Assembly (NCBI GenBank): GCA_036417435.1
Contig: CM070900.1
Location: 123,706,315-123,770,314, forward strand
Direction: 5' to 3'
Source of the DNA: Inia geoffrensis
Lineage: Eukaryota; Chordata; Mammalia; Artiodactyla; Iniidae
Length of the DNA: 64,000 nt
Positions 35,901-48,060 of the stretch are shown here, in pieces; the stretch's first letter is position 1, and each line of letters opens with the position of its first letter. The notes below the pieces were generated by a model. The model searched no databases and was not told where the DNA came from. It saw only the letters and a list, made by a program, of their open reading frames with translations. A program made the translations under genes and the position numbers.

Positions 35901-36775
35901 CCACCTCCTAGAGAAATGGAAATAAAACAAAAAATCAACAAATGGTATGTAATGAAACTTAAAATCTTTTGCATAGCAAAGGAAACCATAAAGAAAATGA
36001 AAAGACAACTCTCAGAATCAGAGAAAATTTAGGTCGCAAACGAAGCAACTGACAAAGGATTAATCTCCAAAATATACAAGCAGCCTATGCAGCTCAATAT
36101 CAAAAAAACAAACAACCCAATCCAAAAATGGGCAGAAGACCTAAATAGACATTTCTCCAAAGAAGATATGCAGATTGCCAACAAACACATGAAAGGATGC
36201 TCAACATCACTAATCATTAGAGAAATGCAAGTCAAAACTACAGTGAGGTATCACCTCACACCAGTCAGAATGGCCATCATCAAAAAATCTACAAACAATA
36301 AATGCTGGAGAGGGTGTGGAGAAAAGGGAACCCTATTGCACTGTTGGTGGGAATGTAAATTGATACAGCCATCGTGGAGAACAATACAGAGGTTTCTTAA
36401 AAATCTAAAAATAGAACTACCATATGACCCAGCAATCTCGCTGCTGGGCATCTACCCTGAGAAAACGATAATTCAAAAAGAGACATGTACCACAATGTTC
36501 ACTGCAGCACTATTTACAATAGCCAGGACACGGAAGCAACCTAAGTGTCCATCGACAGATGAATGGATAAAGAAATGTAGCACATATATACGATGGAATA
36601 TTACTCAGCCATAAAAAGAAATGAAATTGAACTATTTGTAGTGAGGTGGATGGACCTAGAGTCTGTCATACAGAGTGACGTAAGTCAGAAAGAGAAAAAC
36701 AAATACCATATGCTAACACATACATATGAAATCTGGAAAAAAACAAAAGTTCTGACGAACCTAGGGACAGGATAG
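32927..36775 (+). pseudogene. L1 ORF2 (endonuclease / reverse transcriptase), dead
   Basis: The intact protein nicks target DNA and reverse-transcribes L1 and SINE RNA. Visible blocks: endonuclease (frame to 33913, with 'YICCLQETHF', 'VGDFN' and 'SDHNPM' motifs); reverse-transcriptase fingers and palm start (33969-34940, with '[14 protein letters not shown]' and '[18 protein letters not shown]'); the catalytic FADD motif at 35012-35023; post-RT region (35277-36032); and C-terminal cysteine block (36087-36614, 'CWRGCGEKG'). Damage: the start position reads ATA at 32927, frameshifts occur near 33900 and near 34925, TAG at 35105-35107, another shift before 35277, and TAG at 36030-36032. The order and length (~3.8 kb) match the family. 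Confidence 0.93.
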
Positions 36776-37110
36776 GAATAAAGATGCAGACGTAGAGAAT
36801 GGACTTGAAAACATGGAGAGGGGTAAGGGTAAGCTGGGACAAAGTGAGAGTGTAGCACTGACATATATACACTACCAAATGTAAAATAGATAGCTAGTGG
36901 GAAGCAGTCGCATAGCACAGGGAGAACAGCTCGGTGCTTTGTGACCACCTAGAGGGGTGGGATAGGGAGCGTAGGTGGGAGGCGCAAGAGGGAGGAGATA
37001 TGGGGATATATGTATACATACAGCTGATTCACTTTGTTATAATGCAGAAACTAACACACCATTGTAAAGCAATTATACTCCAATAAAGATGTTAAAAGAA
37101 AAACAAAAAA

Positions 37111-39934
37111 CAATTCTTGGAAGTCTATCAATTAGAAAGAAATACAATTTCCTGAACTGGCTTTCTCTCCTAATTACCTCTGTAATTGCCCTTTCCTAGT
37201 ATTTTGTACCCTTGTAATACTATACCCTCTTAACTGGTGTGTCTAACTTTTGTGTCTCCTTTCCCTTGTCTTTATTCCACATAGTAAATAAAAAATTATA
37301 TTTGTGAAGCACACATAAAAAAATAGCATGCTGCATGGTAGTAATGCCTGAGAAAGCAGTTTTATTTTAATTACCAATTTGCAAGCCTGAATGAGACAAA
37401 TTCTGTCCTTTGAAGTGATCTATTATTTTTTTTTTCTTTTTGGCGGGGTGAGCATATAACTAGTATCTGCCCAACATGTAAAGCAAATACCTCAAACTGA
37501 AGGAATAATTCTCCCTAATGGCCAGATAGTGTCACCGACTGGTGTCAAGTCCAATTGCAATGAAATTCTACTAGGCATTTCAACATCATGACCAAAAGAA
37601 AAAGGGACCAGAGTTCCAGAAATGCAGCTGGATTCATGAGAGTTTTAAAAAGGTGACAAGTTCCCACAGGGTTGAAAAAAAAGGTGTTTAAACACTTAGG
37701 CTCCTTGTCCACACATGTTTGGGACAAGAGGAAAAATTCAGGTATTACCCTGGCTCTGAGCCTACCCTGTTTTAGCCAACCCTGCATTCCAGCAGCAACT
37801 GAACACCTACTCAACTTTTCTCTTTGGCAATTCCCTGACCTTGTGACCTGATTCTGTGACTTCCCTGGCCTCGAAACCAAACACACACTTTTAGATCTCA
37901 GTTCTGCAAACTGGATACCTGTCTTTGCCTCTTCCTTCCCCACCCATCCCATCTTTTCTCCAGGAGTGGTATCTGATTATAACCCCTGCTCTTTCATGGA
38001 GTAGCTATACAATTTGGGTAAATCACTTAGCCAGCCTGAATCTCAATTTTCTTATTTGCAAAATGAGGGGTTTGGATGAGAGTTTCAAAGATCTTTTTGA
38101 ATTCTAAAATACCACTGCCTTTCTGTCAGGATCTTGGAGACTGTGGCCTGTCCCTGATTAGTCATTTGTCTGTTAAAAGGGTGAGTAGTAATTAAGTGCA
38201 CTGAACAAACGTTAGAATGCAACATCTTTTGTAAAATACATGCTTTCCTGTCAGTTGGACCCTAAAAGCAACTGTAGTTTTAAAAATGAATTCTTCCTGA
38301 TCTAGAATTGGACCAGGTACAGAATAATACCCTGTATCTTACTCTCACATAGAGTGTATATCAGCCAGTGTTTCTCCAAATAATAAAACCAACACAGGCT
38401 AACATACAGAAATTTATTTGAAAGATACCTGATATTTCAAAGAATTTCAGGAAGACTGGAGAATCAGCCTTGGAAACAGGAGCTCAGGGGTGTATGGCAC
38501 AGTCAAGATTCCACCAGAGGTTCCGTCAGTGTAGGGCTCTGGCCCTGGCATCTCTGCCCTGGACGCTTGTCACCATCCACCGAAGTCTCAAGTCCATCCA
38601 GCCACTCTGAGTGATCTCTAGCTGTCTCCAGCCTTGTTATCACTCCCTGAAGACTCAGAGTCTCAGTAAAGAGCCTCTGATTGGCTGAACCTTGCTCAAA
38701 TGTCCACACACAGGTCTAAGGAGTCCAAAGGGGAATTATCTGCTCCGGTCCATGTTCCAGAGTGGGAAGTCAGATCCTGGTCTCCATTCATCTTGGATTT
38801 GCCAAAATAGGAAAGGTGTTTGGATGCCGGACAATGCAAAATGACACATAGTTTTCTCACTTATGATTATAAACTTAACACATCTTGAAGGAGTATCTAA
38901 GAGGTTAATCATGTTATCAAGAGGTTTACATCTGATCAATTATTCCAGCATTACTTCAACTCTTCATTGATTTACATGAATCAGTAGTTGGTCCAGTAAA
39001 TGAAAACATATTCATCAGTATGCTGACTAATTTACTGAGCTGGCTTTTCATATTTACATGGCTCATATTTAGATGTCATGTCATCTGCATGACAACATGA
39101 GTATTTGGAACGAATGATGAATCATCGGAAGAAAAAACACATCTTCCTTCTGAACATAGGTTGTCACTGAGTTTTAAAGTAAAAATAATACTATTTGGTA
39201 TTTCGTTCTGGTCTAAAGTTCTTCACAGAGCTGATGGTAGTTTCCTTAAGTCGTTGCACTGTCCTGGTTTTATAGATCAGTTGGGATTTCTGAGGTATCT
39301 GGAGTTTAGGTGACAGATGTCAGAAGAGACACTAGAGCTAAGTTTCTCAGCCTCTTTCTAGAACAAATCCTCTAAGCCTAAGAAACAGTTCTTCCACCCT
39401 GAGAACAGAAGGTAGGAAGGTTCCCACCGGATTGCTGCCGTTAAGTGGGACCCCTCCCAAGGCCAATGTAATAGAAGAGAGTTTTGTCAACAAGCTTAAG
39501 GACTGAGACAGTCTTCCAGAATATGCAGTAAGCTCAGAGAACTTGTCTGAGGAACTGCAGGGGTATCAGTGAGTAAGAGGCCTTTGGTTTTTGTTACGTT
39601 TTTAAGATATTCAGGGGACAACCAAAGAAAACCTCCCTAAAGAGAAGCAGCTAGCAACCCAGAGTCCTTTATCCTGGCACACAAAGTGCCTCCCTGCACT
39701 GGTCCACCCTTTGTTCTGGTACAAAGAATATATTCATCATGAAATAGATATGGATGAATGTAACAGAGATCCTCCAATGACAATGGCTTAAATAGATGAG
39801 AAGTTTGTTTCTGTCCATGTAAAAGCCCCTCTACTCTTCACTGATATGATACCTACTTGCCCTTCAGGTCTCACTGGAAATGTTACCTCATTTGAGAAGC
39901 CTTCCCTGATGCTACCTAGACAAGTTAAAGTATT
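37111..39934. other. Gene-free interval with MIR and L2 traces
   Basis: 37985-38085 reads as MIR ('gggtaaatcacttagccagcctgaatctc', 'cttatttgcaaaatgagg'). 38340-38520 resembles the antisense LTR-like repeat seen at 9.9 kb. 39830-39930 is L2-like ('cagtctcactggaaatgttacctc' type text) and is interrupted by the next SINE. The 135-codon minus frame at 37545-37952 has no recognisable family. No exon is supported. Confidence 0.45.
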
Positions 39935-40219
39935 TCTTTAAATAAATTTATTTATTTATTCATTTATTTATGTTTGGCGTGTTGGGTCTTCATTGCTGCG
40001 CATGGGCTTTCTTTAGTTGCGGTGAGCTGGGGCTGCTCTTTGTTGCGGTGTGTGGGCTTCAGTAGTTGTGGCTCGCGGGCTCTAGAGCACAGGCTCATTA
40101 GTTGTGGCGCATGGGCTTCGTTGCTCCGTGGTATGCGGGATCCTCTCGGACCAGGGCTCGAACCCGTGTCCCCTGCATTGGCAGGTGGATTCTTAACCAC
40201 TGTGCCACCAGGGAAGCCC
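39935..40219 (-). mobile_element. CHR-type SINE, antisense, internally shortened
   Basis: Antisense tail 'aaatttatttatttattcatt', then 'ggcgtgttgggtcttcattg', ending 'gccaccagggaagccc'. It lacks a segment of the middle of the long form ('ttctcattgcggtggcttctcttg' region). Flanks do not show a clear TSD. Confidence 0.88.
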
Positions 40220-41398
40220 ATCCTTTCTGTCTTGAGATCAGAATTAAATAGATAGTAAATGAATTCTAGTATAACCACAATTTTTAAGAGAGCTGGAGGG
40301 GTTCCACCAGTAAACCAAAGTGTTCAACTTATTTCTGGAAGGCAGAAAGTAGATGGAGGGATTTCAGATCAAGATGCTTATCAAACACATGCATCAACTT
40401 TTACTTGTTCCTAAAACCCCACCAAAACATATTGTTAATGGTATAAAACAATGAGGACAGCATGTTTCATATTCCAGATCATCCCACTTTATCACCCACA
40501 AAGTAGGATGTGTTTAATTGGGTTTGCACACCTTGGGTCAGTCCTGCCTCTCAGCTCCTGTCACCTTGCGTCTCAGTGAATCTCACACAGTAGGGAGTGG
40601 AGCAGCGCCAAGGACAACAGGAAGAGCTGCAAGTCTCATTCTGTTCTTGGTTCCATTCCTGAGGCTCCTCGAGTAAATCAGATGGCCTCTTGGAGCCCTG
40701 CTGGTCTCATAGGTAAACTGGAGGTAATAACATCTGTCCTGTTTCTTTCAAGGTGTGTTTGCTGGACTAAAATGAGACCAGAAGTAGGTAGACACAATAT
40801 GTCCTCATCCTCAAGCCCTGACTGTTAAAGTCATCTCCCTTCAACATTCAAGTTACGATGCAGGCAGAGCACACCTGCCTAGATTAACAGGCTCTTCCAT
40901 CCCAACTCATCCTCACCTCACCTCACCTATGTGGGAAGTCAGTCCCTACAGTTCCACCATCGGCCCCGAAACAGGTCAGTCCCCGGGGCCTGGAGGATGG
41001 ACAGGGATATGACATGGGCTGGGGGTACTGTCCACTGAGAGGACCTTGCCCACAGTGCAAAATCTGACCCGTTCTCCATTGTTTTCTTGTTGTTCCCAAC
41101 TCCCACAAAGGAGAGCCTGCCTTCCCTAACGTTTCACTCAGCGAGGTACCCAGGCCCAAACTGACCTGCACTCTCATTCCCTATATGAAAGCCTCTTGCC
41201 TCAGATGTGTTGGTGGTGCCAGGATTGTGATGTTCCAGCATCAGCCTCCCTCTCCTGCCTATGAGCCCTGTCACAGCACCCAAGTCCACAGCACTAATCC
41301 TCCAGGTGAACTGTATCCCAGGGCTTCATTGTCCTTTTTGTCCCCAGTCCAGCCTCTCTCCATCTATCCAACATGTTCCAATACCCCGATGACAGGTG
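40220..41398. other. Gene-free interval
   Basis: Mixed single-copy-looking sequence, CT-rich near 41200-41400. No frame has convincing splice sites. Nothing is recognised. Confidence 0.4.
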
Positions 41399-41875
41399 TA
41401 GTAGGCTGAATAATGCCCTCCACAAAGAGGTTCACATTCTAATCCCTGGAATCTATGGATATGTTACAAAAGGAACTTTGCAAGATGTGATTAAACTAAG
41501 GATCTTGACATAGGAGATTATTCTGGATTACCTGAGTGGGCCCAGTATAATCACAAAGGTCCTTATGAGAGTGAAGCAAGAGGACAGAAGGAGGCAGAGA
41601 GAGACAAAGACATGTGACAACAGAAGCGGAGTTGAGAGAGAGAGACCCTGAGATAAGAAGGGAATAAGGGGCTACCAGCCAAGGAATGGAGGCAGCCTCT
41701 AGAAACTGCAAAAGGCAATGAAATGGATCATCCTTTAGAACCTCCAGAAGTAACTCAGCCCTGCCAACACTTCTAGTCATGTAAAACCCAGTACTGTAAG
41801 AGAATAAATTTGCGTTGTTTTAAGCTAAGCTTGTGGTAATTTGTTACAAGCAGTAATAAGAAACTAATAAAATAG
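41399..41875 (+). mobile_element. Ancient solo LTR-like remnant (MaLR/MLT1-like)
   Basis: Starts 'gtaggctgaataatgccctcc', continues 'ggaactttgcaagatgtgattaaac', 'tggattacctgagtgggcccag', 'aatcacaaaggtccttatgag', and ends 'ttgtggtaatttgttacaag' and 'gaaactaata'. This is a widely dispersed non-coding mammalian LTR. No internal retroviral coding sequence is present. Confidence 0.65.
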
Positions 41876-41889
41876 GAGTGAAAATTAAA

Positions 41890-42260
41890 TCATTTACTTT
41901 GAAAAACTGTTTGGCAATATCTGCAGAAGCTGAACGTATGCCTGCTTCATGACTCACAATTCCACTCCTAGGTACGTACCCAACAGAAATGTGTGTATAT
42001 GTTCACCAAAGACATCTGCTATAATGTTCCTAGCAGCATTATTTGTAACATCCCAAACCTGAGAATTACCCCAATGCAATCAGTAATAAAATGAGTAAAT
42101 CCAGGTACATTCACACAGTGGAATACTATACAGCAAAAAGAATGAACAAGCTAAATCCATAGGCAGTACGCACCTCTTCAACATAATGTTGAGTGAAAGA
42201 AGCCAGAAACAGAGTATATTCTGTATGATTCAATTGCTATAAAGTGCAAATACAAGCCAA
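41890..42260 (+). mobile_element. Old L1-like 3' fragment
   Basis: 'aaactgtttggcaatatctgc', 'attccactcctaggtacgtaccc', 'gcagcattatttgtaacatccc' and 'gtggaatactatacagcaaaaag' follow L1 3'-end order. Strongly diverged. Confidence 0.65.
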
Positions 42261-42999
42261 AGTAATCTAGGCTAGTTGAAGCCACTACTCTGCCCCCGGA
42301 AGGAAGAAATATGAGACAGTCTTCAGAGAGCTGGTAATATTCTGTCTCTTGATCTTAACGATGCTTCAGTTTGAGCAAAATCGTTGAAATTGTGAAATGT
42401 GCACCTATTAAACATCTACTACATATTATTAAGAACTTTTTTAATGGGGCAAAGGAGACCGGTGCCTTCATGCAAATTTGCCCAATCCCCCTCTGTGAAC
42501 CTCCGACCTTCCCGAACAAACGGATGTGGGCAATGGTCAACCCAGATCTAAGATTCCAGCTCTGTAGAGACCAACTCTGGGTTAAAATGACCTGTAAACT
42601 TGCTTAACATATACTTACTAAAGGGTCAAATTTAGCAGATTATTTTCCTAAGTAAAGGAAGCCTGCTCAGAGATAAGTGTACTTTCCCCCTTTGAGAAGT
42701 CAAAACTACAAATTATTTTCAATTGACATCATCTGAACAACAACAAAAGGTCATAGTCTTTTCTCCACCAGATGATCCCTTATAAATGAGTTAACATCAT
42801 TGCTGCTTCTTAATTTCATCTCTCTTTAATTCCACAGTGGAGTTTAATACATAAAATATACGTTGTGGAATTTTAATATGTATTAATGTTTTAATAATAG
42901 TATAATGAAGTTATAAACTCATCAAAACAAAAGAAGAACGGCTGCTCCCACGAATGCCTCAACCTGAAGTGAGGCTCTGGCTTTACCAAAAGAGGGTAC
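42261..42999. other. Gene-free interval before the CpG island
   Basis: Unique-looking, AT-rich towards 42900. No repeat or exon is recognised. It directly abuts the CpG island and could hold proximal regulatory sequence for the gene starting there. Confidence 0.35.
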
Positions 43000-44660
43000 A
43001 GGGACGGGAAGGGGGAAGAGAGACCCGTAGGGGACAGACACACGGACCAGCCGGGTGGATATGAACTGCGGGGGAGGGATGCAAACGTAGACGGGCTGGG
43101 GGACCAAGGGCCGTTATAGAGGGGCAGCCGACGCCCTGCTGTAGGAAAGACGCTGCCGCCCTTGCCTGGGCCAGGTCGCTCAGGCCAAAGCGCGGTGGCC
43201 TGTGGGGTGTGGGAATGGGGAGAGGGCGGATACTCGTGGGGACAGAAGGCGGGGCTTCAGAGGCCACACTTTGGCCCCCGGGGCCGCCGCCCACACCTGC
43301 AGCACAGCCGCGAACCGGCGCGTCACTCCCAACGGAAACGCCGTGCAGCCCGGGCGTCTGGCGAGGTGCGCGCCTCCTGGCCCACGCTAAGACGCTTCGC
43401 CGCTCGGGCTCAGACGCCCGCATCTCTCCGCCGAGTGGGGGCGGGGATACGGCGGCACCTACCGGGATCTGCGACTCGAGCCGCCGAGGAGCCGCCGAGG
43501 AGCCGCCGAAGACCACATCCCAGCCCGGACGGCGCCCCGGGGCCACAGGCACGGAGGGTCCAAGCGAAACCGGGGAGGCGAGAGGCGCTTCGCCGACTCG
43601 ACAGCGCGTCCCAGGTCAGTGTAAGGCCCTGGCTGTGCGAGCCCTACTTAGGGAAACTTTGGTTTGCGTGTTGGCTGCTGGGAGGAGGGCGCAGCCCGGG
43701 CCCAGCGGCCTCCGTGCGCCCCGCCCGGTACGCTCAGGCCCTGGGAGCCGGCACCTCCCGCGCACCCTGACTCTGCAGAGACCTGGCGCCCACTGAAGGC
43801 CTTCGGGGTGCAGGGCCCTGTCCAGAGACTCTGCCCCACCATTCCGGGCGCGCTCCACGGAGCCCATTCTCGCGCCTACCGCAATCCCCGCCGGTTCTTG
43901 GCTCGGGCTTTGCGGAGGCGCGGTCTTGGACCCCGCCGGCATGCGGGTTTCGCCTCCTTCTCGGCCTTGCAGTGCTGGGGACGTGATGAGGGTAGCCAGG
44001 GGCCGCGGGATGTCTGAGAGGATCCGGGGCAGGGGCCTCGCGGGCGCGAGTTCGCGCCGCGCGCGCGCTCGGCCGCAAGAGCGCGCGGGTCGGAGGGGCG
44101 GACTTGGACGTGTCTCCGCAGGTGTCTCGGGCCGCCTGGCGGCGGCAGGTGCAGACTGGGCGCGGGGGCGGGCCAGAGGGGGCTACGGAGCCGTTTGCAG
44201 CCACTGTCTCCACAAATGCGAGCCACACAGGTGCGGGCAGCCGGGTCCCCGGAGCTGTTGGGGGCGCAGAGCTTTGGCACCAGGCAGGACCTCAGTCCCC
44301 TTGTCGGAGAACTGGGGTCCAGTGGCGCGCCTGCCGCAGCATGGGGGCAATGGCTGCTCCCATCGGGCGTGCCATTTCCCAAAGGAGGGCCGTGTCCTCC
44401 GGGCGGGCGGTGCGGGGACCGCTCCGCAGCGACTCTGGGAAGAACTCCTTCTCGTGGATGGCGATCGCCTCAGCCCTCCAGCTGTTCCTTGGCTCCGAGA
44501 CGAGGCGACAAACGCGCACCCCGCCCCCATCGGTGTCCCGATGCTGTCGCCCCAGTCACCTTCCTTTGCCCTTCTCCGACAGCACCTCGGGCTCGCTCCC
44601 TCCCCGCTCTCAGGAAAAGCTGAGCCAGCGAGGACTGTGTAGACGCTTCCAGAATCCTCA
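43000..44660 (+). promoter_or_regulatory. CpG island, probable ANKRD34B promoter and first exon(s)
   Basis: The only long CpG-dense block in the window, rising sharply near 43.0 kb and falling near 44.66 kb, with AT-rich flanks. It contains GC boxes ('ggcggggc' near 43249, 'gggggcgggg' near 43437, 'ccccgccc' near 43720) and no obvious TATA box, as in dispersed-start mammalian promoters. A GCCGCCGAGGA unit is repeated three times near 43480-43510. No SINE or L1 has inserted across it. The next gene downstream on the plus strand is ANKRD34B, 13-14 kb away, so it is the natural candidate. Long GC-rich frames here (up to 238 codons, both strands) are expected by chance, as stop codons are AT-rich. 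A second, minus-strand transcript from the same island cannot be excluded. Confidence 0.75.
43612..43620 (+). other. Candidate splice donor of a 5' non-coding exon
   Basis: CAG|GTCAGT at 43612-43620, GT at 43615-43616, in the middle of the CpG island. A good match to the mammalian donor consensus. If used, the first exon of ANKRD34B would end at 43614. Other CAG|GTG sites exist in the island, so this choice is tentative. Confidence 0.4.
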
Positions 44661-46303
44661 GCAGGCTAGAAATCCCATCACCTTGGTTCCCTGAGACTTG
44701 GAGGTATAGGTTGGCGTGTCTTTATGTGTGTGCGCTGGGAAGGGGGGTGTGTCTCAGAGACATGTGGGAATGCAGCTCCCCCAGGGCCCAGCCCCAGGGC
44801 CCTGGGGGACAGCTGAAGTAACTAGAAGTAACCAGCCCTTTTGGGTACGTGTGGGAAAGACAGCAAACCTCACCAGCTACTCCTCCCTCTTGGGCAGTTT
44901 GTAAATATTTCTTTCAAGCTGGTGCCAGAGAACACTTTTCCTGGCAAGTCACTATGTTTCCCGGGACAGCCTCAGCTGCATCTTTTGTTCTGGCTCCAAC
45001 CCTTTCCTTGCATGGGGAGAAGACGTATATTTTGCTTGTGGCAGGCAGGCTTGCCTCTTTCCAGGTGCAGCTGGCCTCCGCATCCTGGCCTGGGCTGCCC
45101 ACTACAACTCTGGACTTTCTCAGACCTGTCTGGAAAGGGTAGGACAGCAGACTTCCAGTACCTGACCTGTTCTAACTCAAGGCTGTACTCTTCTCTGAGT
45201 CTGTGGGCTCCCTTTGCCCCTCTCTAGGCGTGGCAGGTGTCTCTGCCCTTCACTCGTGTGTGGGAGAGTTGAGCATCAGGTGGCCTGGAGGTGATGATGG
45301 AGACAGCTTGGTGGGAGCCTGAGGCAGGGATTGATAGCTAATAGGTAGTGGGACTGGGATGAAGAATGAAGAGTTTGTCACAGATTCTTTCCGAGCGTGC
45401 ACAGGAAGCACCCCCTATTGGGAGTGGAGCCTGGAATCTTATTAACAAACTCTCCATGTGATCTTATGCCCACAGAAGGTGGAGAACCTGTTGGCATAGG
45501 CACCTTAGCCCCCATTCTCAGACCCCATTAGCCCAGAGCATTCACGTTTAGTGATGATATGTTTAGAACCTGACATTATTGAATTCCTAGGTGGCAGATA
45601 TATTAGGATATTCTAAAATCCTCACAGTCATCTTCAGTAAAGTAGGTATTATCCCCACTTTAAGAATGAGGAAACAGAAGCTCAAATAAACAGCTTCTCA
45701 AGAGCCGGTAACCTGGGAGGAGACAGAGCCCCAGGCTTTGACACACAGTCTGCTGCCTCCTCTGGTCCCCTTGTGGGCAGCACAAAGACAGGGCATCCTG
45801 GGGCAAAGGTGAGGGGCTGAATTTTGAACTTGAAACCCATTTGTTGATTTCCACCCCCTTGCTGCCCTCCCCCACCATGGCCAGATAAGTAACGTTTTGG
45901 GAGGGAGCATACATCCTATCTGGAGGTGGAGTAAGAGGCTCAGAGGAAAACAAAATTTCTTTCTGAATGACAGGAAAGCTGGGGGTGGCTTGGTGAGAAA
46001 AAGTCACAGGAAACGCCAAGCCTATCATCTCCAAGATAGCTTTCAAAGCACCTCGGCCCATGTGGCACTGCCGTGTTAGATACCACACAAATTAGGTACT
46101 CAGAACAGAACCCTACTTTGTAAGAAGCAAGGAGACATAAGAGAAGGACACAGTAACATCTAGTTAAGTCCTGGCAAGCAGGTGAGTAAGAGAAAGAGTA
46201 CCTTTCCCTCCTCAGCCACCTCATCTGCACAGAATGGGGCAGACCAGGTGAGTGCTGCAGCCTTTCCAACTGCAGCAGTCCTTGCAGGGTAGACTGCTTC
46301 CTG
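44661..46303. other. Gene-free interval (putative intron)
   Basis: Moderate GC, no young repeat. 45630-45690 is MIR-like ('gtaggtattatccccactttaag', 'gaggaaacagaagctca'). Frames of up to 142 codons are present on both strands without family resemblance. No exon is supported. Confidence 0.4.
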
Positions 46304-46375
46304 CACACACACACACACACACACACACACCACACCACACCACACCACACCACACCACACCACACCACACCACAC
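46304..46375. repeat. (CA)n then (CACAC)n compound microsatellite
   Basis: About 13 CA units change at 46331 into nine CACAC pentamer units. Read on the other strand it is GTGTG repeats. It gives rise to several meaningless frames. Confidence 0.97.
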
Positions 46376-47624
46376 TGGATTGCCGTGCACAGAATCCACT
46401 CCAGACACTTTGCAGAGTCATAATCAGTGAAATATGATTAACTGCACAACACTGTGGGGATGTCTTTCTCAACAAGGAATTAAAAAACTAGACTCCAAAT
46501 GGGAGAGATGTGTGGAACAAATTATAGGTATTTACGTAGCTCTGAATAGCTTTGATTTCCCTCAGTAGGAACTGACAGCTGGCTGACAGAAAACTCATCC
46601 AGGGAGAGAAAAGACATAAGTGAAGTATGAAATTTTGAATAATGTTTTCAGGTAACTTTCTATTTCCACGTAGAGTGGGTGTCTGGAGGGGTGAACGTAG
46701 TTATGGTTTGAATTGCTTCATTTATCGACAGATATTTTTAATAGGGCTCATAATTCTAAGATCCAGTGCTTTTTACTTCTTTCTCCTGCCTTCCAGTCCC
46801 ATGATAGCTGGGAGTTTCACCAGTCAGCCTGTAGACTCACTTTCTCTTGCTTTCAGCACACGGCTTCCAAGGTTGGAGCCTACCTGATCAGTCTGTTCAG
46901 AGAATGAATCTTTGTTTTCTTGCCTAAGGGAGTGGTTGTCTACTTGGGGTGGGGTAAAGTTCTGGGGGTCCGGTTGTTCTATCCAACCATCTTGTCATGT
47001 TCAGCCCCATGCCTCATTGCCAAGTTCGGTGTCGTTTGGAACCTCCATGTCCTAAGCTTCCGGAGTCCTGTGGCTTCCTTCTCATGGGGGCCACCTCCCG
47101 GGGGCTTTATGTTCTAGCCTCTGCTATGCTAAGGCAGTTTACCACACCACTACCCGACTCTGTCTCCACAGCTTGTTTGAAATTGATCTGATGATATCTC
47201 TCTTCCAGTTTTCTGTGTTCTTCAGAATAGCTATCTTTTAAAAAAAATAACTAAACTGTAATTTTAGTGGGGCCTTGGGAGATGGAGAGAGGCACTAAAA
47301 GAGTAGAGCAATATGCCATGATGAATTACAAGCAAAGTTAAAGACATTCTAATTTTAAAATCAAAAACAATTTATCCAGCTGTTTAATAATTAACACCTT
47401 ATAATAATGCAGAAATTATTGTATTTGGAAATTATAAGGAAAATGCACTTAAAGGATATCTTTTTCCATAGTTCACTTATTAGGTTCCAATTATATTTAC
47501 AAACCATTATTTACAGATTCTAAAAAAAATTTTAAATATTTTACGTTATTTAAATAGTCTGTGGATTAGAGACAGGATAAAAATAAAAGATGGCTAAATT
47601 CTGAGATAAAATTTTTAAAAAGAA
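46376..47624. other. Gene-free interval (putative intron)
   Basis: AT-rich, particularly 47220-47620. No exon, RNA gene or young repeat is recognised. Confidence 0.4.
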
Positions 47625-47831
47625 GGGCTTCCCTGGTGGCGCAGTGGCTGAGAGTCCGTCCGCCTGCCAATGCAGGGCACACGGGTTCGTGCGCCGGTCC
47701 GGGAAGATCCCACATGCCGCGGAGCGGCTGGGCCCGTGAGCCATGGCCGCTGAGCCTGCGCATCCGGAGCCTGTTGCTCCGCAACGGGAGAGGCCACAAC
47801 AGTGAGAGGTCCGTGTACCGCAAAAAAAAAA
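47625..47831 (+). mobile_element. CHR-type SINE, short form
   Basis: 'gggcttccctggtggcgcag' to 'ccgtgtaccgc' and an A tail, with flanks TTTTAAAAAGAA / TTTTAAAAGAA. The 'gtccgtccgcctgcc' in its head duplicates a 'gtcc' unit. It is the only sense-oriented SINE between the CpG island and the ANKRD34B coding exon. Confidence 0.93.
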
Positions 47832-47889
47832 ATTTTAAAAGAACAATGCAGTGAGTATGAAGGCACAACAGGAAAGTCTTTTTCTAGAT

Positions 47890-48060
47890 GTTGTCTGATT
47901 TCATTGCCAGCCCCCAGGGGACGAATGTTTCATGATTATCTTCCACAGATGGGGAACTCAAGACTCTGAGAGGCTGAGAGATTTGACCAGGGCATACAGC
48001 TAGTAATTAGGAGAGTCAGGATGGAAATCTGGGTCTACCTGACTTTCATACTTTCTCCAG
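47890..48060 (+). mobile_element. MIR-like SINE remnant
   Basis: 'cagatggggaactcaagactctgagaggctgagag', 'gaccagggcatacagctagtaa' and 'ggatggaaatctgggtctacctgac' follow the MIR core and 3' order. Diverged, as expected for its age. Confidence 0.7.

Larger units (their letters stand above)
31459..37110 (+). mobile_element. Nearly full-length, inactive L1
   Basis: About 5.65 kb of collinear L1: end of the 5' UTR ('gtgtcttggttctctggcc' onward), ORF1 region (31959-32868), short spacer, ORF2 region (32927-36775), 3' UTR and an A-rich end ('ccaataaagatgttaaaag'). It is the longest L1 in the window. No convincing TSD was found around it: the left flank ('cctacctgccatgt') does not match the right flank ('caattcttggaagtc'). 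ORF1 and ORF2 both carry several disabling changes, so it cannot be autonomous. The closest relative in this window is the antisense copy at 61.37-63.80 kb. Confidence 0.93.

Noticed and set aside
31459..37110. Possibility that the long L1 is still active
   Set aside because: ORF1 has stops at codon 25 and at 32148, and ORF2 has several frameshifts and stops, so it is inactive.
1..43000. DHFR or MSH3 exons expected by synteny on the upstream side
   Set aside because: No recognisable exon was found. The neighbouring gene probably lies beyond the left edge.
43162..44694. Many long open frames on both strands (up to 238 codons)
   Set aside because: They overlap one another in several frames inside a CpG island, where stop codons are rare. 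None shows a domain, family resemblance or a consistent splice structure.
45660..46088. 142-codon minus frame in the putative intron
   Set aside because: It has no family resemblance, overlaps a MIR-like segment and has an equally long overlapping frame beside it; treated as chance.
46160..46475. Frames with repeated Trp-Cys-Gly-Val-Val or Thr-His units
   Set aside because: They are translations of the CA/CACAC microsatellite.
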